The notes: generated by a model not told the origin, from the letters alone. Counted from the stretch's first letter, positions 51,427 to 61,074 are shown. The stretch is 64,000 bases of DNA from Embleya hyalina (GCF_003967355.1 NZ_BIFH01000039.1:96787-160786); one strand, 5' to 3'. Translations and numbers: made by a program.

Positions 51427-53095
51427 GTCGCTGCTCCCCTTCCGTTTCGGCCGTCCGCCGCCCGGGCAACGCCGCCTGCACGGCCTCGCCGACGGTGGCG
51501 AGGACGACTCCCGCGAACACCAGGGTGCCCACGATGGCGGCAACCGTCGCGATGATCAACGTAAAGACGATGCCCCCGGTGCCCAATGCCCGCGACACCC
51601 CGAATCCGACCAGGCCGCCGGCCGCCGCACCGGCCACCGCCGCGATCGCCGCCCGGCCCATCGCCCGAACCGGCAGCGCCCGGGGCCCGGCCGTCCTGGC
51701 GACGGGATACGCCAGCAACAGGCCCGCCACGGTCATCCCGATCGAGTTGCCCAGCCCGAGCGCGGCCACCGTCCAGCGTGCGGGCAACACGTACGCGAGG
51801 ATCACGTCGGCGACCACCACCACACACCAGCCGACCACCACGCACCCCGCGGCGGCCCGCCCGTGCCCGGACGCGTTCAACACCCGGCCCAGGTGAGCGA
51901 CCAGCGCGTACCCGATCAGCCCGGGGGCGAACGCCGCCAGCGCCCACGCCATCTGCTCCGGCTCGGTGGATCCGGCCATGAACAGCGCGAAGAACCGCCC
52001 CACCGGCGCCGCGGCGGCCAGGAGCAGCGTGGTGCCCGCCGCGCCGACCAGGAGCACCGTGCGGGTGGTCGCCGCCACCGCGTCGGCGAACGCGTCCGTG
52101 GCGCCGTCGTGCGCGTGCGCGCTCAGGCGCGGGAAGGCGGCGGTGGCGATCGGCACGGCCAGGACCGCGTACGGCAGCAGGTACACCATCCAGGTCGTCT
52201 GGTACACCACGAGCGACCCGTGCGTCCCGCGCCCGTTGGCGAGCAGGATCACCGCGACCGTCGCGGCCTGCTGGGCGACCAGCGTGGCGACGCCGGCCAG
52301 CGCGAGGGTACGTACCCGGCGACCCACCCCGTCCGGAAAGCGCAACGTCGGACGCAGCCGCAACCCGGTGGACCGCAGCGGCACCACGGTGACGAGCGCC
52401 AGCGCCAGCACACCCGCCGTCGTTCCGAGGGAGAGCGTCGACTCGGCGCCGCGGGGCAGGTGCGCGAGGTCGTCGAGGTCGACGTCGTACCGGTTCGCGA
52501 AGAGCAGATAGGTGCCGGCCACCACGAGGCTGGACACCAGCGGCGCGAGCGTCCCGGCCAGGAAGCGCCGATGCGCCTGGAGGATGCCGCCGGCGACCAC
52601 GGCGACCCCGTACAGCAACACCTGCGGCAAGAACACGAGCAACATCCGCGCGGCCACGTCCGCCGCCCCGGGCTCATCGGCCTTCCCGGCCAGCAGCACC
52701 TCGGTGATCGGCCGCGCCAGCAGCGCCCCGAGCAGCACGATCGGCGTCAGGACCAGCACGACCCAGGTCAACAGCGCGGACGCGATCCGCCCCGCGTCCT
52801 CGCGCGCGCCCCGGGCCACGGGCCCGGCCAGCACCGGCACGACGACACTCGCGAGCGCCCCGCCGGCGACGATCTCGAAGACGATGTTGGGGACGGAGTT
52901 GACGGTGCTGTAGACGGTCCCGAGACCGGTGTCACCCACGGTCCCGGAGAACACCAACTGCCGCCCGAAACCGGCCAACCGCGCGAACACGGTGACCAGC
53001 CCCATCAGGGCGGCGGCCCCGGCGAGCCCGCGAACGACACGCGTGGCGCCGGAGCCGGCCGCAGTCGGGACGTCGCCGTCGGGAGGGGCGGTCAC
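51410..53095 (-). CDS. MurJ/MviN-like lipid-linked oligosaccharide flippase
   Basis: A 561-residue MOP-superfamily transporter with about 14 helices. MurJ features: GLAGAAALMGLVTVFARLAGFGRQLVF at helix 1, NSVPNIVFEIVAGGALASVVVPVLA, ILQAHRRFLAGTLAPLVSSLVV and YQTTWMVYLLPYAVLAVPIATAAFPRLSAHA. The family flips lipid II or other undecaprenyl-linked saccharides. Streptomycetes usually have another murJ near oriC, so this may be a dedicated paralogue. It lacks the C-terminal pseudokinase part of mycobacterial MviN. GTG 53095 is chosen on domain length; a repetitive open extension upstream is the shadow of the neighbouring repeat tail. Confidence 0.88.
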   Translation of the reverse strand: MTAPPDGDVPTAAGSGATRVVRGLAGAAALMGLVTVFARLAGFGRQLVFSGTVGDTGLGTVYSTVNSVPNIVFEIVAGGALASVVVPVLAGPVARGAREDAGRIASALLTWVVLVLTPIVLLGALLARPITEVLLAGKADEPGAADVAARMLLVFLPQVLLYGVAVVAGGILQAHRRFLAGTLAPLVSSLVVAGTYLLFANRYDVDLDDLAHLPRGAESTLSLGTTAGVLALALVTVVPLRSTGLRLRPTLRFPDGVGRRVRTLALAGVATLVAQQAATVAVILLANGRGTHGSLVVYQTTWMVYLLPYAVLAVPIATAAFPRLSAHAHDGATDAFADAVAATTRTVLLVGAAGTTLLLAAAAPVGRFFALFMAGSTEPEQMAWALAAFAPGLIGYALVAHLGRVLNASGHGRAAAGCVVVGWCVVVVADVILAYVLPARWTVAALGLGNSIGMTVAGLLLAYPVARTAGPRALPVRAMGRAAIAAVAGAAAGGLVGFGVSRALGTGGIVFTLIIATVAAIVGTLVFAGVVLATVGEAVQAALPGRRTAETEGEQRRGHDD

Positions 53096-53144
53096 CGGTG
53101 GCCGCCCGGTCCGGTCGAGGGGCGACGGCGGGGGCGGTCGACGG

Positions 53145-54875
53145 TCATGCCGACGCGACGGATCCCTCGGCACTCGGCTTCTCCACGACACCCACGCCGG
53201 CGCCAGATCCCACGCCGACATCCGCCACCGGCCCCACATCCGCGCCCGACCCCAGGCCGGTGACGGATCCCACGCCCACTGCCGGCCCCGCGCCCGCGCC
53301 CGCGTCCGACCCCAGGTCGGTGGCGGAGCCCACGCCCGCGCCCGCTGCCGGTCCCGCGTCCACTGCCACGCCGGCATCCATGTCCGACCCCGACCCCGCG
53401 TCCGTGGCAGAGCCCGAGCCCACACTCGCTGCCGGATCCGCGTCCGCGTCTGCGTCCGACCCCACGTCGGTGGCGGAGCCCACGCCCACTGCTGGCCCCG
53501 CGTCCGCGTCTGCGTCCGACCCCACGTCGGTGGCGGAGCCCACGCCCGCGCCCACTGCCGGTCCCGCGTCCACTGCCACGCCGGCATCCGCGTCCGACCC
53601 CGACCCCGCGTCCGTGGCAGAGCCCGTGCCCACGCTCGCTGCCGGTTCCGCGTCCGCGTCCGACCCCTCGCCCGCGCCTGCGGCCGACGCCGATCCCAGG
53701 TCCGTGGCAGAGCCCGCGCCCACGCCCGCTGCCGGTCCCGCGCCTACTCCCGCGCCGGCATCCGCGTCCGACCCCACGCCCACGCCTGCGGCCGACCCCG
53801 ATCCCGCCTCGGTGGCGGAACCCGCGCCCGCGCCCGCGTCCGACGTCGCGCCCGCGCCTGCGGCCGACGCCGGCCCCAGGTTCGCGGCAGAGTCCGCGCC
53901 CGGTTGTGCGTTCGGTCCCGCGCCTGCGGCCGGTCCCCGACCCGCGTCGGTGGCAGAGCCCGCCTCCGTGGCCGGCCCCGGCCCCGCGTCCGCGGTCGGT
54001 GTTGCCACCGCGCGGCGGCCCAGCATGTCGATCGTGTTCAGCGCCCGGTTGCCCGCGATGACCTTCGTGAAGCTCACCCGCTCGCTCGCCGCCGTCAGGC
54101 CGACCAGCACCGCCGCCTTCGTCAGCAGCCCCGTCCGGGACGCACCCGCCGCCAGGGCCACCCCGAGCGCCGCGCCCAGCGCGTTCGCGCCCGCGTCGCC
54201 CAGCATCGCCTTCTCGCCCAGGTCCTCGGGCAGCAGCGCCGCCGCCGCGCCCACCGGCGCCGCCGCCAAAGCCGCCGCCGCGCCGCCCCGTGCCAGCCCC
54301 GGCGCGCCCGCGATCAGCACCGCCTTGGCCGCCCGCCCCGGACGCAGGTCGAACAGATTGATCAGATTCGCGGTCCCGGCCACCACCACCGCGGCCAGCA
54401 CGCGGTCCACCGGATGCCGCTGCACCAGCGTGCCCGCCGCCAGCCCGGCCGCGCCCAGCCCCACGATCTTGACGCCCCCGCTGGTCACTTCGCCCTTGGC
54501 GAGCGCCCCGAGGTGGCCCTTGAAGCCGCGCCGGTCGGTCGACCCGGCCAGGTCGTCGTACGTCCCGAACCCGGCCCCCGCGACCGCCGCCAGCGCACCC
54601 GCCGCCCGCCACCGCCCCGGCACGCCCGGAGCGCATACGGCGGCCACGGTCGCGCCGATCGCCGCGGCCGGCCCCTCCAGCAGGGTCAGCGCCTCGCCCC
54701 GGTGGTTGCGCCGCTCCCACAGGGCGGCGCCGCCCGGGGCGCGGCGGCTCAGCGCGGCATAGGCGGTCCGGGCCGCGCCGGTCGCGGCCAGCGCCGTCAC
54801 CAGCCGACCGGCTCGACCCCGACGGGACACGGCACCCCCCGTCGCAGTGTCCGGCGTCACGGCGGCCTTCGTCAC
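53145..54875 (-). CDS. MraY/WecA-like transferase with long Ala/Gly/Asp/Ser repeat tail
   Basis: A 576-residue protein. Residues 1-288 resemble polyprenyl-phosphate sugar-1-phosphate transferases: helical, with [19 protein letters not shown] (the DD motif and following loop), [14 protein letters not shown] and [18 protein letters not shown]. Residues about 289-576 are almost only Ala, Gly, Asp, Ser, Val, Thr and Pro in imperfect 18-24-residue units such as [18 protein letters not shown]; acidic and probably disordered. GTG 54875 with GAAGGAG upstream overlaps the steB stop by 4 nt. It likely loads a sugar phosphate on a lipid carrier for the downstream flippase and glycosyltransferase. Confidence 0.82.
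   Translation of the reverse strand: MTKAAVTPDTATGGAVSRRGRAGRLVTALAATGAARTAYAALSRRAPGGAALWERRNHRGEALTLLEGPAAAIGATVAAVCAPGVPGRWRAAGALAAVAGAGFGTYDDLAGSTDRRGFKGHLGALAKGEVTSGGVKIVGLGAAGLAAGTLVQRHPVDRVLAAVVVAGTANLINLFDLRPGRAAKAVLIAGAPGLARGGAAAALAAAPVGAAAALLPEDLGEKAMLGDAGANALGAALGVALAAGASRTGLLTKAAVLVGLTAASERVSFTKVIAGNRALNTIDMLGRRAVATPTADAGPGPATEAGSATDAGRGPAAGAGPNAQPGADSAANLGPASAAGAGATSDAGAGAGSATEAGSGSAAGVGVGSDADAGAGVGAGPAAGVGAGSATDLGSASAAGAGEGSDADAEPAASVGTGSATDAGSGSDADAGVAVDAGPAVGAGVGSATDVGSDADADAGPAVGVGSATDVGSDADADADPAASVGSGSATDAGSGSDMDAGVAVDAGPAAGAGVGSATDLGSDAGAGAGPAVGVGSVTGLGSGADVGPVADVGVGSGAGVGVVEKPSAEGSVASA
53150..53990 (-). repeat. In-frame tandem repeats encoding the acidic tail
   Basis: Imperfect tandem copies of units of about 54-72 bp, each with a core close to GTGGCGGAGCCCACGCCC on the + strand. 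Two neighbouring copies around 53460-53560 are almost identical, suggesting recent slippage or gene conversion. The frame is kept throughout, so the repeats are read as protein. Confidence 0.7.
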
Positions 54876-56023
54876 GGCGTCTCCTTCTTCGGCAGTTCCG
54901 GCAGCGGACCGTCGGTGGTGCCCGTCGTCCCGTATTGACCCGAAGTGCCCTGCTTGTCCTCGACCACCAGGGACCACACGACCGCGACCTGACCCACGGG
55001 CGTATCGGCGGTGTCCACGGTGGAAACGGCCTTGGCGGTTTGATCGTTACGGCGCAGCGCCCAGATCACGCCGTTTTCCTGCGCGGCGGACGCGGTGCCG
55101 GCCATGACCGTACCGTTGCCGCCGCCGTCCAGCGCCCGGGCGAGCGCGAGGTAGGCGTTGTTCGTCCGCCCCGGGTCCTCGCCGGAGGTGGCTCCCGAGG
55201 GCGCGATCACCACGACCAGGTCGGCGCCGACGGCCGGATTGTCCTTGACGTCGATGAAGCCGGCTTCCTTGAGCTTGGTCAGCGCCTCGGTCGCGGCCTG
55301 CGCGTTGTGCGTGCCGGGCGTGGTGGTGCCCGTCGTCCCGGGCGTCTGGCCCGTGCCCGGCCCGCCGGCGGGCGGCGCCGAGGTGGTCCCGGTCCCGGAG
55401 GACGCACCGGCCCCGGGCGTACCCGTCGCGGGCGTCCCGGAGGCCGGCGCCCCCGTGGACGGCGCTCCGGACGCGGGCGGCGTGGTCGAGCCGCCCGGCG
55501 TACTCCCCGGCGTCCCGCCCTGTATCGGCGGCATCTTCTCGGTGATCGCCCCCGCCAGCACCTTCGCGGCCCGCTCGGTCGCCGTCCCGGTCGGGAACGC
55601 GAGCGCGTTCGCGCCCAGCGCGGTGACCAGTTCGTTCTCCCGCTTGGCGTCGGTCCACTGCCCCTTCACCGACACCTGGCCGGTGACCGTCGCGGACGCC
55701 CCGTCGAGCAGCTTGACCGTGCTGTCCGCCAGCTTGGTGTCCGCGCCCGGCAGCGAGACCACGACCGCCTTGTGCCCGGCGAGCCGGCCCTTGGTCAGTT
55801 CGGGGCCGACGGTGCCCATGATGCCGTTGAGGTACCGCTGACCGGCGTTCGCCCGGTCGACTTCGCGACGCAGCCCTTCGTTGTTCCGGGCGAGGTCCTG
55901 AACCGACTGGTCGAGCCCGGAGACGGCGGCCTCCTTGAGGAAGGACGCGCCGAGTACGAGCCCGACCGACAGGGCCAGGAAGACCGCGATGATGGAGACG
56001 ACGTGGTATCTGAAGTCGATCAA
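54872..56023 (-). CDS. steB: SteB/MctB-like secreted protein (copper transporter domain family)
   Basis: A 383-residue protein with one N-terminal helix directly after the start (DFRYHVVSIIAVFLALSVGLVLGASF), followed by a coiled coil (SVQDLARNNEGLRREVDRAN) and an extracytoplasmic alpha/beta domain interrupted by a Pro/Thr/Gly-rich insert (about 215-275). The family is annotated MctB (copper) in mycobacteria and SteB, partner of SteA in cell separation, in corynebacteria. TTG 56023 overlaps the steA stop by 4 nt (TTGA), with AGGGAC upstream. The tight pairing with steA favours the cytokinesis role. Confidence 0.85.
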   Translation of the reverse strand: MIDFRYHVVSIIAVFLALSVGLVLGASFLKEAAVSGLDQSVQDLARNNEGLRREVDRANAGQRYLNGIMGTVGPELTKGRLAGHKAVVVSLPGADTKLADSTVKLLDGASATVTGQVSVKGQWTDAKRENELVTALGANALAFPTGTATERAAKVLAGAITEKMPPIQGGTPGSTPGGSTTPPASGAPSTGAPASGTPATGTPGAGASSGTGTTSAPPAGGPGTGQTPGTTGTTTPGTHNAQAATEALTKLKEAGFIDVKDNPAVGADLVVVIAPSGATSGEDPGRTNNAYLALARALDGGGNGTVMAGTASAAQENGVIWALRRNDQTAKAVSTVDTADTPVGQVAVVWSLVVEDKQGTSGQYGTTGTTDGPLPELPKKETP

Positions 56024-57195
56024 CTGAACAGTCCCTGGAGCCAGTAGACGAAGGCGTCCCACTGTGCCCCGAACACGTGGAAGTACGCGCGCCCGAGCGG
56101 GGTCACCCGCACGGTCACCGCGATCGTGATCAGCGCGGCGAGGCACAACATGAGCAGCGAAGTCGTGGAGATGCGGCTGCGGTACAGACGGCTGACGCCC
56201 TTGGCGTCCACGAGCTTGCCGCCGACCCGCAACCGGGTGAGGAAGGTGCTCGCCATGCCGGCCCGGCCCTTGTCCAGGAACTCGACGAGCGTGAGGTGCG
56301 TACCGACCGCGACGATCAGGCTGGCGCCGCCGTCGTCGGCGAGCAACATCGCGATGTCCTCGCTGGTCCCGGTGGCGGGGAAGGCGATGCCGTCCACGCC
56401 CAGTTCGTCGAGGCGCTCCATCCCGGGGGCACGGCCGTCCCGGTACGCGTGCACGATGATCTCCGCGCCGCAGCGCAGCGCCTGGTCGGAGACCGAGTCC
56501 ATGTCGCCGACGATCATGTCCGGCTTGTAACCGGCCTGGAGCAGCGCGTCGGCGCCGCCGTCGACGCCGATCATCACCGGGCGGTACTCGCGGATATAGG
56601 GGCGCAGCGCGGCGATGTCCTCGCGGTAGTGGTAGCCGCGCACCACGATGAGCACCTGGCGACCGTCGACCCGGGTGCGGATCTCGGGGACGCCGACGCC
56701 GTCGAGGAGCAGTTCGCGCTCCTCGCGGATGTACTTGAGGGTGTTCTCGGCGAACGCCTCGATCTGCTCGGACAGCCCGGCCCGGGCCTTCTCCATCGCG
56801 GCGGCCACGGACTCCGCGTCGAGCAGCGTGCCGACGGCGATCGGGGCGTCGCCGCGATAGAGGACGTTGTCCTCCACCCGGACCAGCTCGCCCTCGCGGA
56901 TCCGGTCGAGCACACTGCCGCCGACCTCGTCCAGGAGCGGTACGCCGGCCTCCACGAGCAGTTGCGGCCCGATATTGGGGTAGCGCCCGCTGATGCTGGC
57001 GGCGGCGTTGACCACGGCGGCCGGTCGACACTTGACCAGCGCCTCGGCGGCGACCCGGTCGAGGTCGACGTGGTTGATGATCGCGATGTCGCCGGGGCGG
57101 AGCCGCTTGGTGAGGTCCTTGGTACGCCGATCGACCCGGGCAAACGAGCCGGTGTCCTCGGTGTGCCGTCGACGACGAAGCGTGGGAATCCTCAC
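56020..57195 (-). CDS. steA: SteA-like cytokinetic protein
   Basis: A 391-residue protein with a cytosolic domain resembling thiamin pyrophosphokinase folds: GDIAIINHVDLDRVAAEALV, ASISGRYPNIGPQLL, RPVMIGVDGGADALLQAGYKPDMIVGDMDSVS and FPATGTSEDIAMLLADD. A C-terminal helix near residue 350 (SLLMLCLAALITIAVTVRV) anchors it to the membrane. This layout matches SteA, which works with SteB in septal peptidoglycan turnover in corynebacteria. GTG 57195 has AGGA upstream. First gene of the five-gene envelope operon. recN, its usual upstream neighbour, is not here. Confidence 0.88.
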   Translation of the reverse strand: MRIPTLRRRRHTEDTGSFARVDRRTKDLTKRLRPGDIAIINHVDLDRVAAEALVKCRPAAVVNAAASISGRYPNIGPQLLVEAGVPLLDEVGGSVLDRIREGELVRVEDNVLYRGDAPIAVGTLLDAESVAAAMEKARAGLSEQIEAFAENTLKYIREERELLLDGVGVPEIRTRVDGRQVLIVVRGYHYREDIAALRPYIREYRPVMIGVDGGADALLQAGYKPDMIVGDMDSVSDQALRCGAEIIVHAYRDGRAPGMERLDELGVDGIAFPATGTSEDIAMLLADDGGASLIVAVGTHLTLVEFLDKGRAGMASTFLTRLRVGGKLVDAKGVSRLYRSRISTTSLLMLCLAALITIAVTVRVTPLGRAYFHVFGAQWDAFVYWLQGLFS

Positions 57196-57533
57196 CGGCG
57201 CAATCCTGCCATGCACGAAATTCTCCGGCGGCCTCCGGCCGCTCCTGAAACGGCCCTGCGGGCCGGGGCGGCGGCCGCTGGCCGCTCTCCTCGCTGCGCT
57301 CGTCGATTCCGGTCGACGATCGAGTCGTGGGCGCTGACGCGCCGACGAGTGGCCGAATACGCAGCGGCCCTGAAGCCGTGCGGGGGAACCGGGTCCGAAG
57401 CCGAGGCCGGCGGCGCGACCCGGGTCGGGTGCGCGGGCCCGGCGTGAAACCGGAGCGCAGCTGTTACACAGCCCCCCGCCCCGAATCCCAAACCCCACCG
57501 ACCACCCACCCCAAACAACCCCCAGCCACCAAG

Positions 57534-57823
57534 CCCACGGCCCACAAGACCAGACCGGGCAGCCCCGAAGCCTACGAACCCCAACCACCAAACCCTCGAC
57601 CACGCGACCAACCAGGCAGCCCGAACCCTGCGAACCCCATCCCCACCAAGCCCTCGACCACAAGACCGAACCAACCGGCCCGAACCCTCTGACTCTCAGC
57701 CGCCAAAGCCTCGACCACAAGAACAAACCAGCCGGCCCGAAACCCCTGAACCCAGCCACCGAGCCCTCGGCCACGAGGCCGGACCGGGCCCGCCCCGAAG
57801 CCTCCGAACCCCAGCCGCCGAGC
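57534..57823. repeat. Five tandem copies of a ~57-bp intergenic unit
   Basis: Units begin near 57534, 57593, 57651, 57708 and 57764, each with a core like CCCTCGACCACAAGACC followed by CCGGCCCGAACC and ending CAGCCGCCAAG. They are imperfect and C/A-rich on the + strand. They lie in the 859-bp gap between steA (57195) and the gene at 58055. The remainder, 57196-57480 and 57830-58050, shows only biased composition, and no gene is supported. The promoters for steA and the 58055 gene must be here but are not resolved. Confidence 0.7.
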
Positions 57824-58054
57824 CACAGGCAACGGGTGGAGCGGGTGGGTAAAACCTCCCGAGCCAAGTGCAACGCGAGCCCAGCGCCACACGCGGCCCA
57901 CGCACCCGGCTCCGCCCCCGGCCCACGCCGCCCCCGGCCCGGACCGCGCCCCCGCCCCCGCCCCGCCGGACGACCCCCCGTCCCCCATCCGAGGGACCCA
58001 CGTGAGCGCCCATGCGGACGCGCCCCGAACCCCGCCCCCACGAGGGTTGCACCC

Positions 58055-59125
58055 ATGGAAACCACCACCTCCACCACGCCGCCCCCACCGGCCCCACCCC
58101 GCCGCGACCTCCGCAAAACCCTCGCCTGGTTCGCGCTGGCCGCGTGCTCCCCCTACCTGACCCTCAAGCTGCTCTGGGTACTCGGCGTCGACGTGGGCGT
58201 CGTCCACCCCGACGAGCTCGACCGAGGCCGATGGATCGCCGCCAACGCCCTCACCTTCGTCATGGACGGCGTCGCCGCGCTGATCGCGTACACCCTGGCC
58301 CGCCCCCGCGAGGTCCGCGTCCGGGCCTGGCTGATCCTGCTGCCGCTGTGGGTCGCGTCGGGCCTGCTCGTGGTGATCATGCTGGTCGTCCCGGCCGACC
58401 TGCTGAGCGCGGCGGTCGGGCTCACGGGCAACCCGTTCGCGGGCGACGACTTCCTGCGCCCGTGGGTGTACGGCGTGGTCTACGGCGGCTTCATCGTCGA
58501 GGGGGCGGTCCTCCTCGCCGCCTTCGCCCTGTACGCCCACGAGCGCTGGGGCACCCTCCTGCGCACCCGCGTCCGCGCGCTCCCGGATCCGGCCGGCACC
58601 CGCGACGCGCAGCGCTTCCTCGGTACGGCCGCCGCCGCGCTGCTCGGCGTCGTCGGCGTCGCGCGCCTGACCTGGGGGCTGGGCGCCGACGTCGGAATGA
58701 GCGAAACCTGGATCGCGGACCGCGACGCGTCGGCCCGATGGATGGACGGCGTCCAGGGCGGCCTCGCACTCGTCGGCGCGGCGGGTCTGCTCCTGCTGGT
58801 GTACCGGATCGGCGGCGCCCGGGTGCGCGGGCCGCTGGCGATGGTCTGGTTCGGTGCGGGCAGCGCGTTCGGGTGGGGCGGCTGGATGGGCCTGATCAGC
58901 ACCGGCGCGGCGCCCGAAAGCCGAATGGCGGAGCGCACATCCGCCCTTTTGCACCTTGTCTACACTGCCGAAATGATCACCGGCGTCCTGGTCCTGGCCA
59001 TCGGCTGGTTCTTCCTGAGCGAGTACGCGGGCCGCACCGCGCTCCCCGAGCCGACCGCCCCCGAACCCGCCACCGCGACCGCGACCGCGACCACCACGAC
59101 CACCCTCGCCCCGCAGGCGACCTGA
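58055..59125 (+). CDS. Polytopic membrane protein linked to a two-component system
   Basis: A 356-residue protein with about eight helices (for example LAWFALAACSPYLTLKLLWVL, LILLPLWVASGLLVVIMLVV, TAAAALLGVVGVARL, GGLALVGAAGLLLLVY, ITGVLVLAIGWFFL) and a Thr/Ala-rich C-terminal tail. No known domain is recognised. ATG 58055 has GAGGG eight bases before it. Its stop shares one base with the histidine kinase start (TGATG), so the three genes 58055-61052 are one operon. It may be a target of, or accessory to, the kinase. Confidence 0.8.
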   Translation: METTTSTTPPPPAPPRRDLRKTLAWFALAACSPYLTLKLLWVLGVDVGVVHPDELDRGRWIAANALTFVMDGVAALIAYTLARPREVRVRAWLILLPLWVASGLLVVIMLVVPADLLSAAVGLTGNPFAGDDFLRPWVYGVVYGGFIVEGAVLLAAFALYAHERWGTLLRTRVRALPDPAGTRDAQRFLGTAAAALLGVVGVARLTWGLGADVGMSETWIADRDASARWMDGVQGGLALVGAAGLLLLVYRIGGARVRGPLAMVWFGAGSAFGWGGWMGLISTGAAPESRMAERTSALLHLVYTAEMITGVLVLAIGWFFLSEYAGRTALPEPTAPEPATATATATTTTTLAPQAT

Positions 59126-60369
59126 TGGCCCGTCGCCTCACCCGCCGACTGCTCGGTCGGCGGGCCCGGCTGCGCTGGGTACATCTGGTGCTGGGCGGCG
59201 CACTGTTGACCCCGTTCCACCTCGCCGCGCTCACCGTGCTCACCGGGACCGGACTGTCGCGCGACATCCCGGCGGAACCGCTCACCTCGCAACTGCTCGC
59301 CCTGGCCCTGGCGCTGCCGTTCGTCGCGCTGACCGGCCTGGTCCCACTGGTGCGCACCCTCGAGGGCGGCGCCGCGCGGGTGTTGTGCGCGCCGACCGGC
59401 GAGGTACTGAGCCTGCCCGCGACGAGCGCCGCCGCCCGCCGACGAGCGGCCGCGTGGTTCACCCTGCACGCGCTCGCGGGCGGCGTGGTGGCCGGCGTCT
59501 CGCTGGCCGCGCCTCCCGGCGGCCTGGTCCTGCTCCTCCTGCCGCTCTCCGCGAACCTGGCCGACGTGTTCGGCTGGGCCGAACCGGCGACCTCGCTCCC
59601 CCTCGCGTGGACCCCGCTCGGCCTCGCCCTGATCCTGCTCCCCCTGCCGGTGTCCGCCGCCGCCGGCGCCTGGCTCGCCCGTATCGCCCCGATCCTGCTC
59701 GGCCCCACCCCCGCCGACCGCCTCGCCCTCGCCGAGCAGCGCGCCGAACGCCTCGCCGAACGCGCCCGCATCGCCCGCGACCTGCACGACTCGGTCGGCC
59801 ACGCACTCAGCGCGGTCGGCATCCAGGCAGCCGCCGCCGGCCGCCTGCTCGACCGGGATCCGGCCTTCGTCGCCCGCGCGTTGACCGCGATCGAGGACAC
59901 CGCCCGCGACGCCGTCGCCGAACTCGACCACGTCCTCGGCCTCCTGCGCGAGGAGACGCCCGAACCGGCCGCGCCCGTACCCTCGTTGGCCAACCTCGCC
60001 GAGTTGGTCGCCCGCACCCGCGCGGCCGGCGCCGACGTCGACCTCCACCTCGACCCGGCCGACGGCGTCGCGGCGCTGCCACGCCTGGTCTCGCGCGAGG
60101 CGTACCGGATCGTCCAGGAGGGCTTCGGCAACGTCCTGCGGCACGCGGGCGAGGTCCCGGTCAGCCTCCATCTCCGGCTCGGCCGAGGCGAGTTGACGAT
60201 CGACCTGAGCAACCCCATCGCCGGCACCCGACCCACCCGAAGCGGCGGCGGACGCGGCCTGCGCGGCACCGCCGAGCGCGTCGCCGTACTGCGCGGCACC
60301 TTCACCGCCGGTCCCCGCGACGGCCGTTGGCACCTCAGCGCCCGAATACCCCTGGAAGGCCACCCGTGA
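59125..60369 (+). CDS. Sensor histidine kinase, NarL-type partner (HisKA_3)
   Basis: A 414-residue membrane kinase. About six helices fill residues 20-195, with no large external sensor domain. The dimerisation/phosphoacceptor motif is ARIARDLHDSVGHALSAVG with His near 221, followed by a short HATPase domain (EAYRIVQEGFGNVLRHAGE as N-box, GGGRGLRGTAERVAVLRG as G-box). This is the class that pairs with LuxR-type regulators, as the next gene is. Overlap of start and stop on both sides shows translational coupling. Confidence 0.92.
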   Translation: MARRLTRRLLGRRARLRWVHLVLGGALLTPFHLAALTVLTGTGLSRDIPAEPLTSQLLALALALPFVALTGLVPLVRTLEGGAARVLCAPTGEVLSLPATSAAARRRAAAWFTLHALAGGVVAGVSLAAPPGGLVLLLLPLSANLADVFGWAEPATSLPLAWTPLGLALILLPLPVSAAAGAWLARIAPILLGPTPADRLALAEQRAERLAERARIARDLHDSVGHALSAVGIQAAAAGRLLDRDPAFVARALTAIEDTARDAVAELDHVLGLLREETPEPAAPVPSLANLAELVARTRAAGADVDLHLDPADGVAALPRLVSREAYRIVQEGFGNVLRHAGEVPVSLHLRLGRGELTIDLSNPIAGTRPTRSGGGRGLRGTAERVAVLRGTFTAGPRDGRWHLSARIPLEGHP

Positions 60370-61052
60370 GCACCCACCCGACCCGCGTAGTGATCGCCGA
60401 CGACGAGAGCCTGGTCCGCGCGGGCCTGTACGCGATCGTCGACGCCGAACCCGACCTGACCGTGGTCGGCGAGGCGGCGACCGGCGCGCAGGCCGTGGAG
60501 CGGGTCCGCGAACTGCGGCCCGACGTGGTGTTGATGGACGTTCGGATGCCCGACCTGAACGGCATCGAGGCCACCGCGCGAATCCTTCGCGAAGTCTCCG
60601 ACCCATCGCCGAGGGTGCTGGTGGTGACCACCTTCGAGAACGACGAGTACGTCTACGACGCGCTGCGCGCCGGGGCGCACGGCTTCCTCCTCAAGCGGGC
60701 CCGCGCCGACGACATGGTGCACGCGATCCGTACCGTGGCCCGAGGCGACTCGCTGCTCTTCCCGGCCGCGATCCGGGACCTGGCCCTCACCCGCGCCCGA
60801 GAGCGCACCCACAACGCGGAATTGCGCACCCGCGTCGCCCGGCTCACCCCGCGCGAGCAGGAGGTCCTGCGCCTGATCACCACCGGCCTGGCCAACACCG
60901 AGATCGCCGAACGCACCGGGCTGGGCCCGGAAACGGTCAAGACCCACGTGGCCCGCGTCCTCACCAAGCTCGGCGTCCGCGACCGTACGCAGGCGGTGAT
61001 CGCCGCCTACGAATCCGGCTTCACCGGCACCGGTCTCGGCGGGTGGGCGTGA
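60366..61052 (+). CDS. Response regulator, NarL/LuxR family
   Basis: A 228-residue regulator. Receiver domain VVIADDESLVRAGLYAIV with phospho-Asp in VVLMDVRMPDLNG (near 57), switch Thr in VLVVTTF and Lys in GFLLKRA; C-terminal LuxR-type helix-turn-helix LTPREQEVLRLITTGLANTEIAERTGLGPETVKTHVARVLTKLG is complete. GTG 60366 overlaps the kinase stop by 4 nt. Cognate of the upstream kinase. Probable targets include its own operon. Confidence 0.94.
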   Translation: MSTHPTRVVIADDESLVRAGLYAIVDAEPDLTVVGEAATGAQAVERVRELRPDVVLMDVRMPDLNGIEATARILREVSDPSPRVLVVTTFENDEYVYDALRAGAHGFLLKRARADDMVHAIRTVARGDSLLFPAAIRDLALTRARERTHNAELRTRVARLTPREQEVLRLITTGLANTEIAERTGLGPETVKTHVARVLTKLGVRDRTQAVIAAYESGFTGTGLGGWA

Positions 61053-61074
61053 GTCGACCGAGGCCGCCCGAGCG

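Noticed and set aside
53092..53147. Tiny minus-strand frame (ATG to TGA) overlapping the murJ start by GTGA
   Set aside because: The overlap looks like coupling, but the 18-residue Arg/Pro product overlaps the end of the MraY-like gene and has no ribosome site; probably chance.
57534..57823. 57-bp repeats considered as CRISPR or att arrays
   Set aside because: No spacer/repeat alternation, no integrase or cas genes; copies diverge along their full length.
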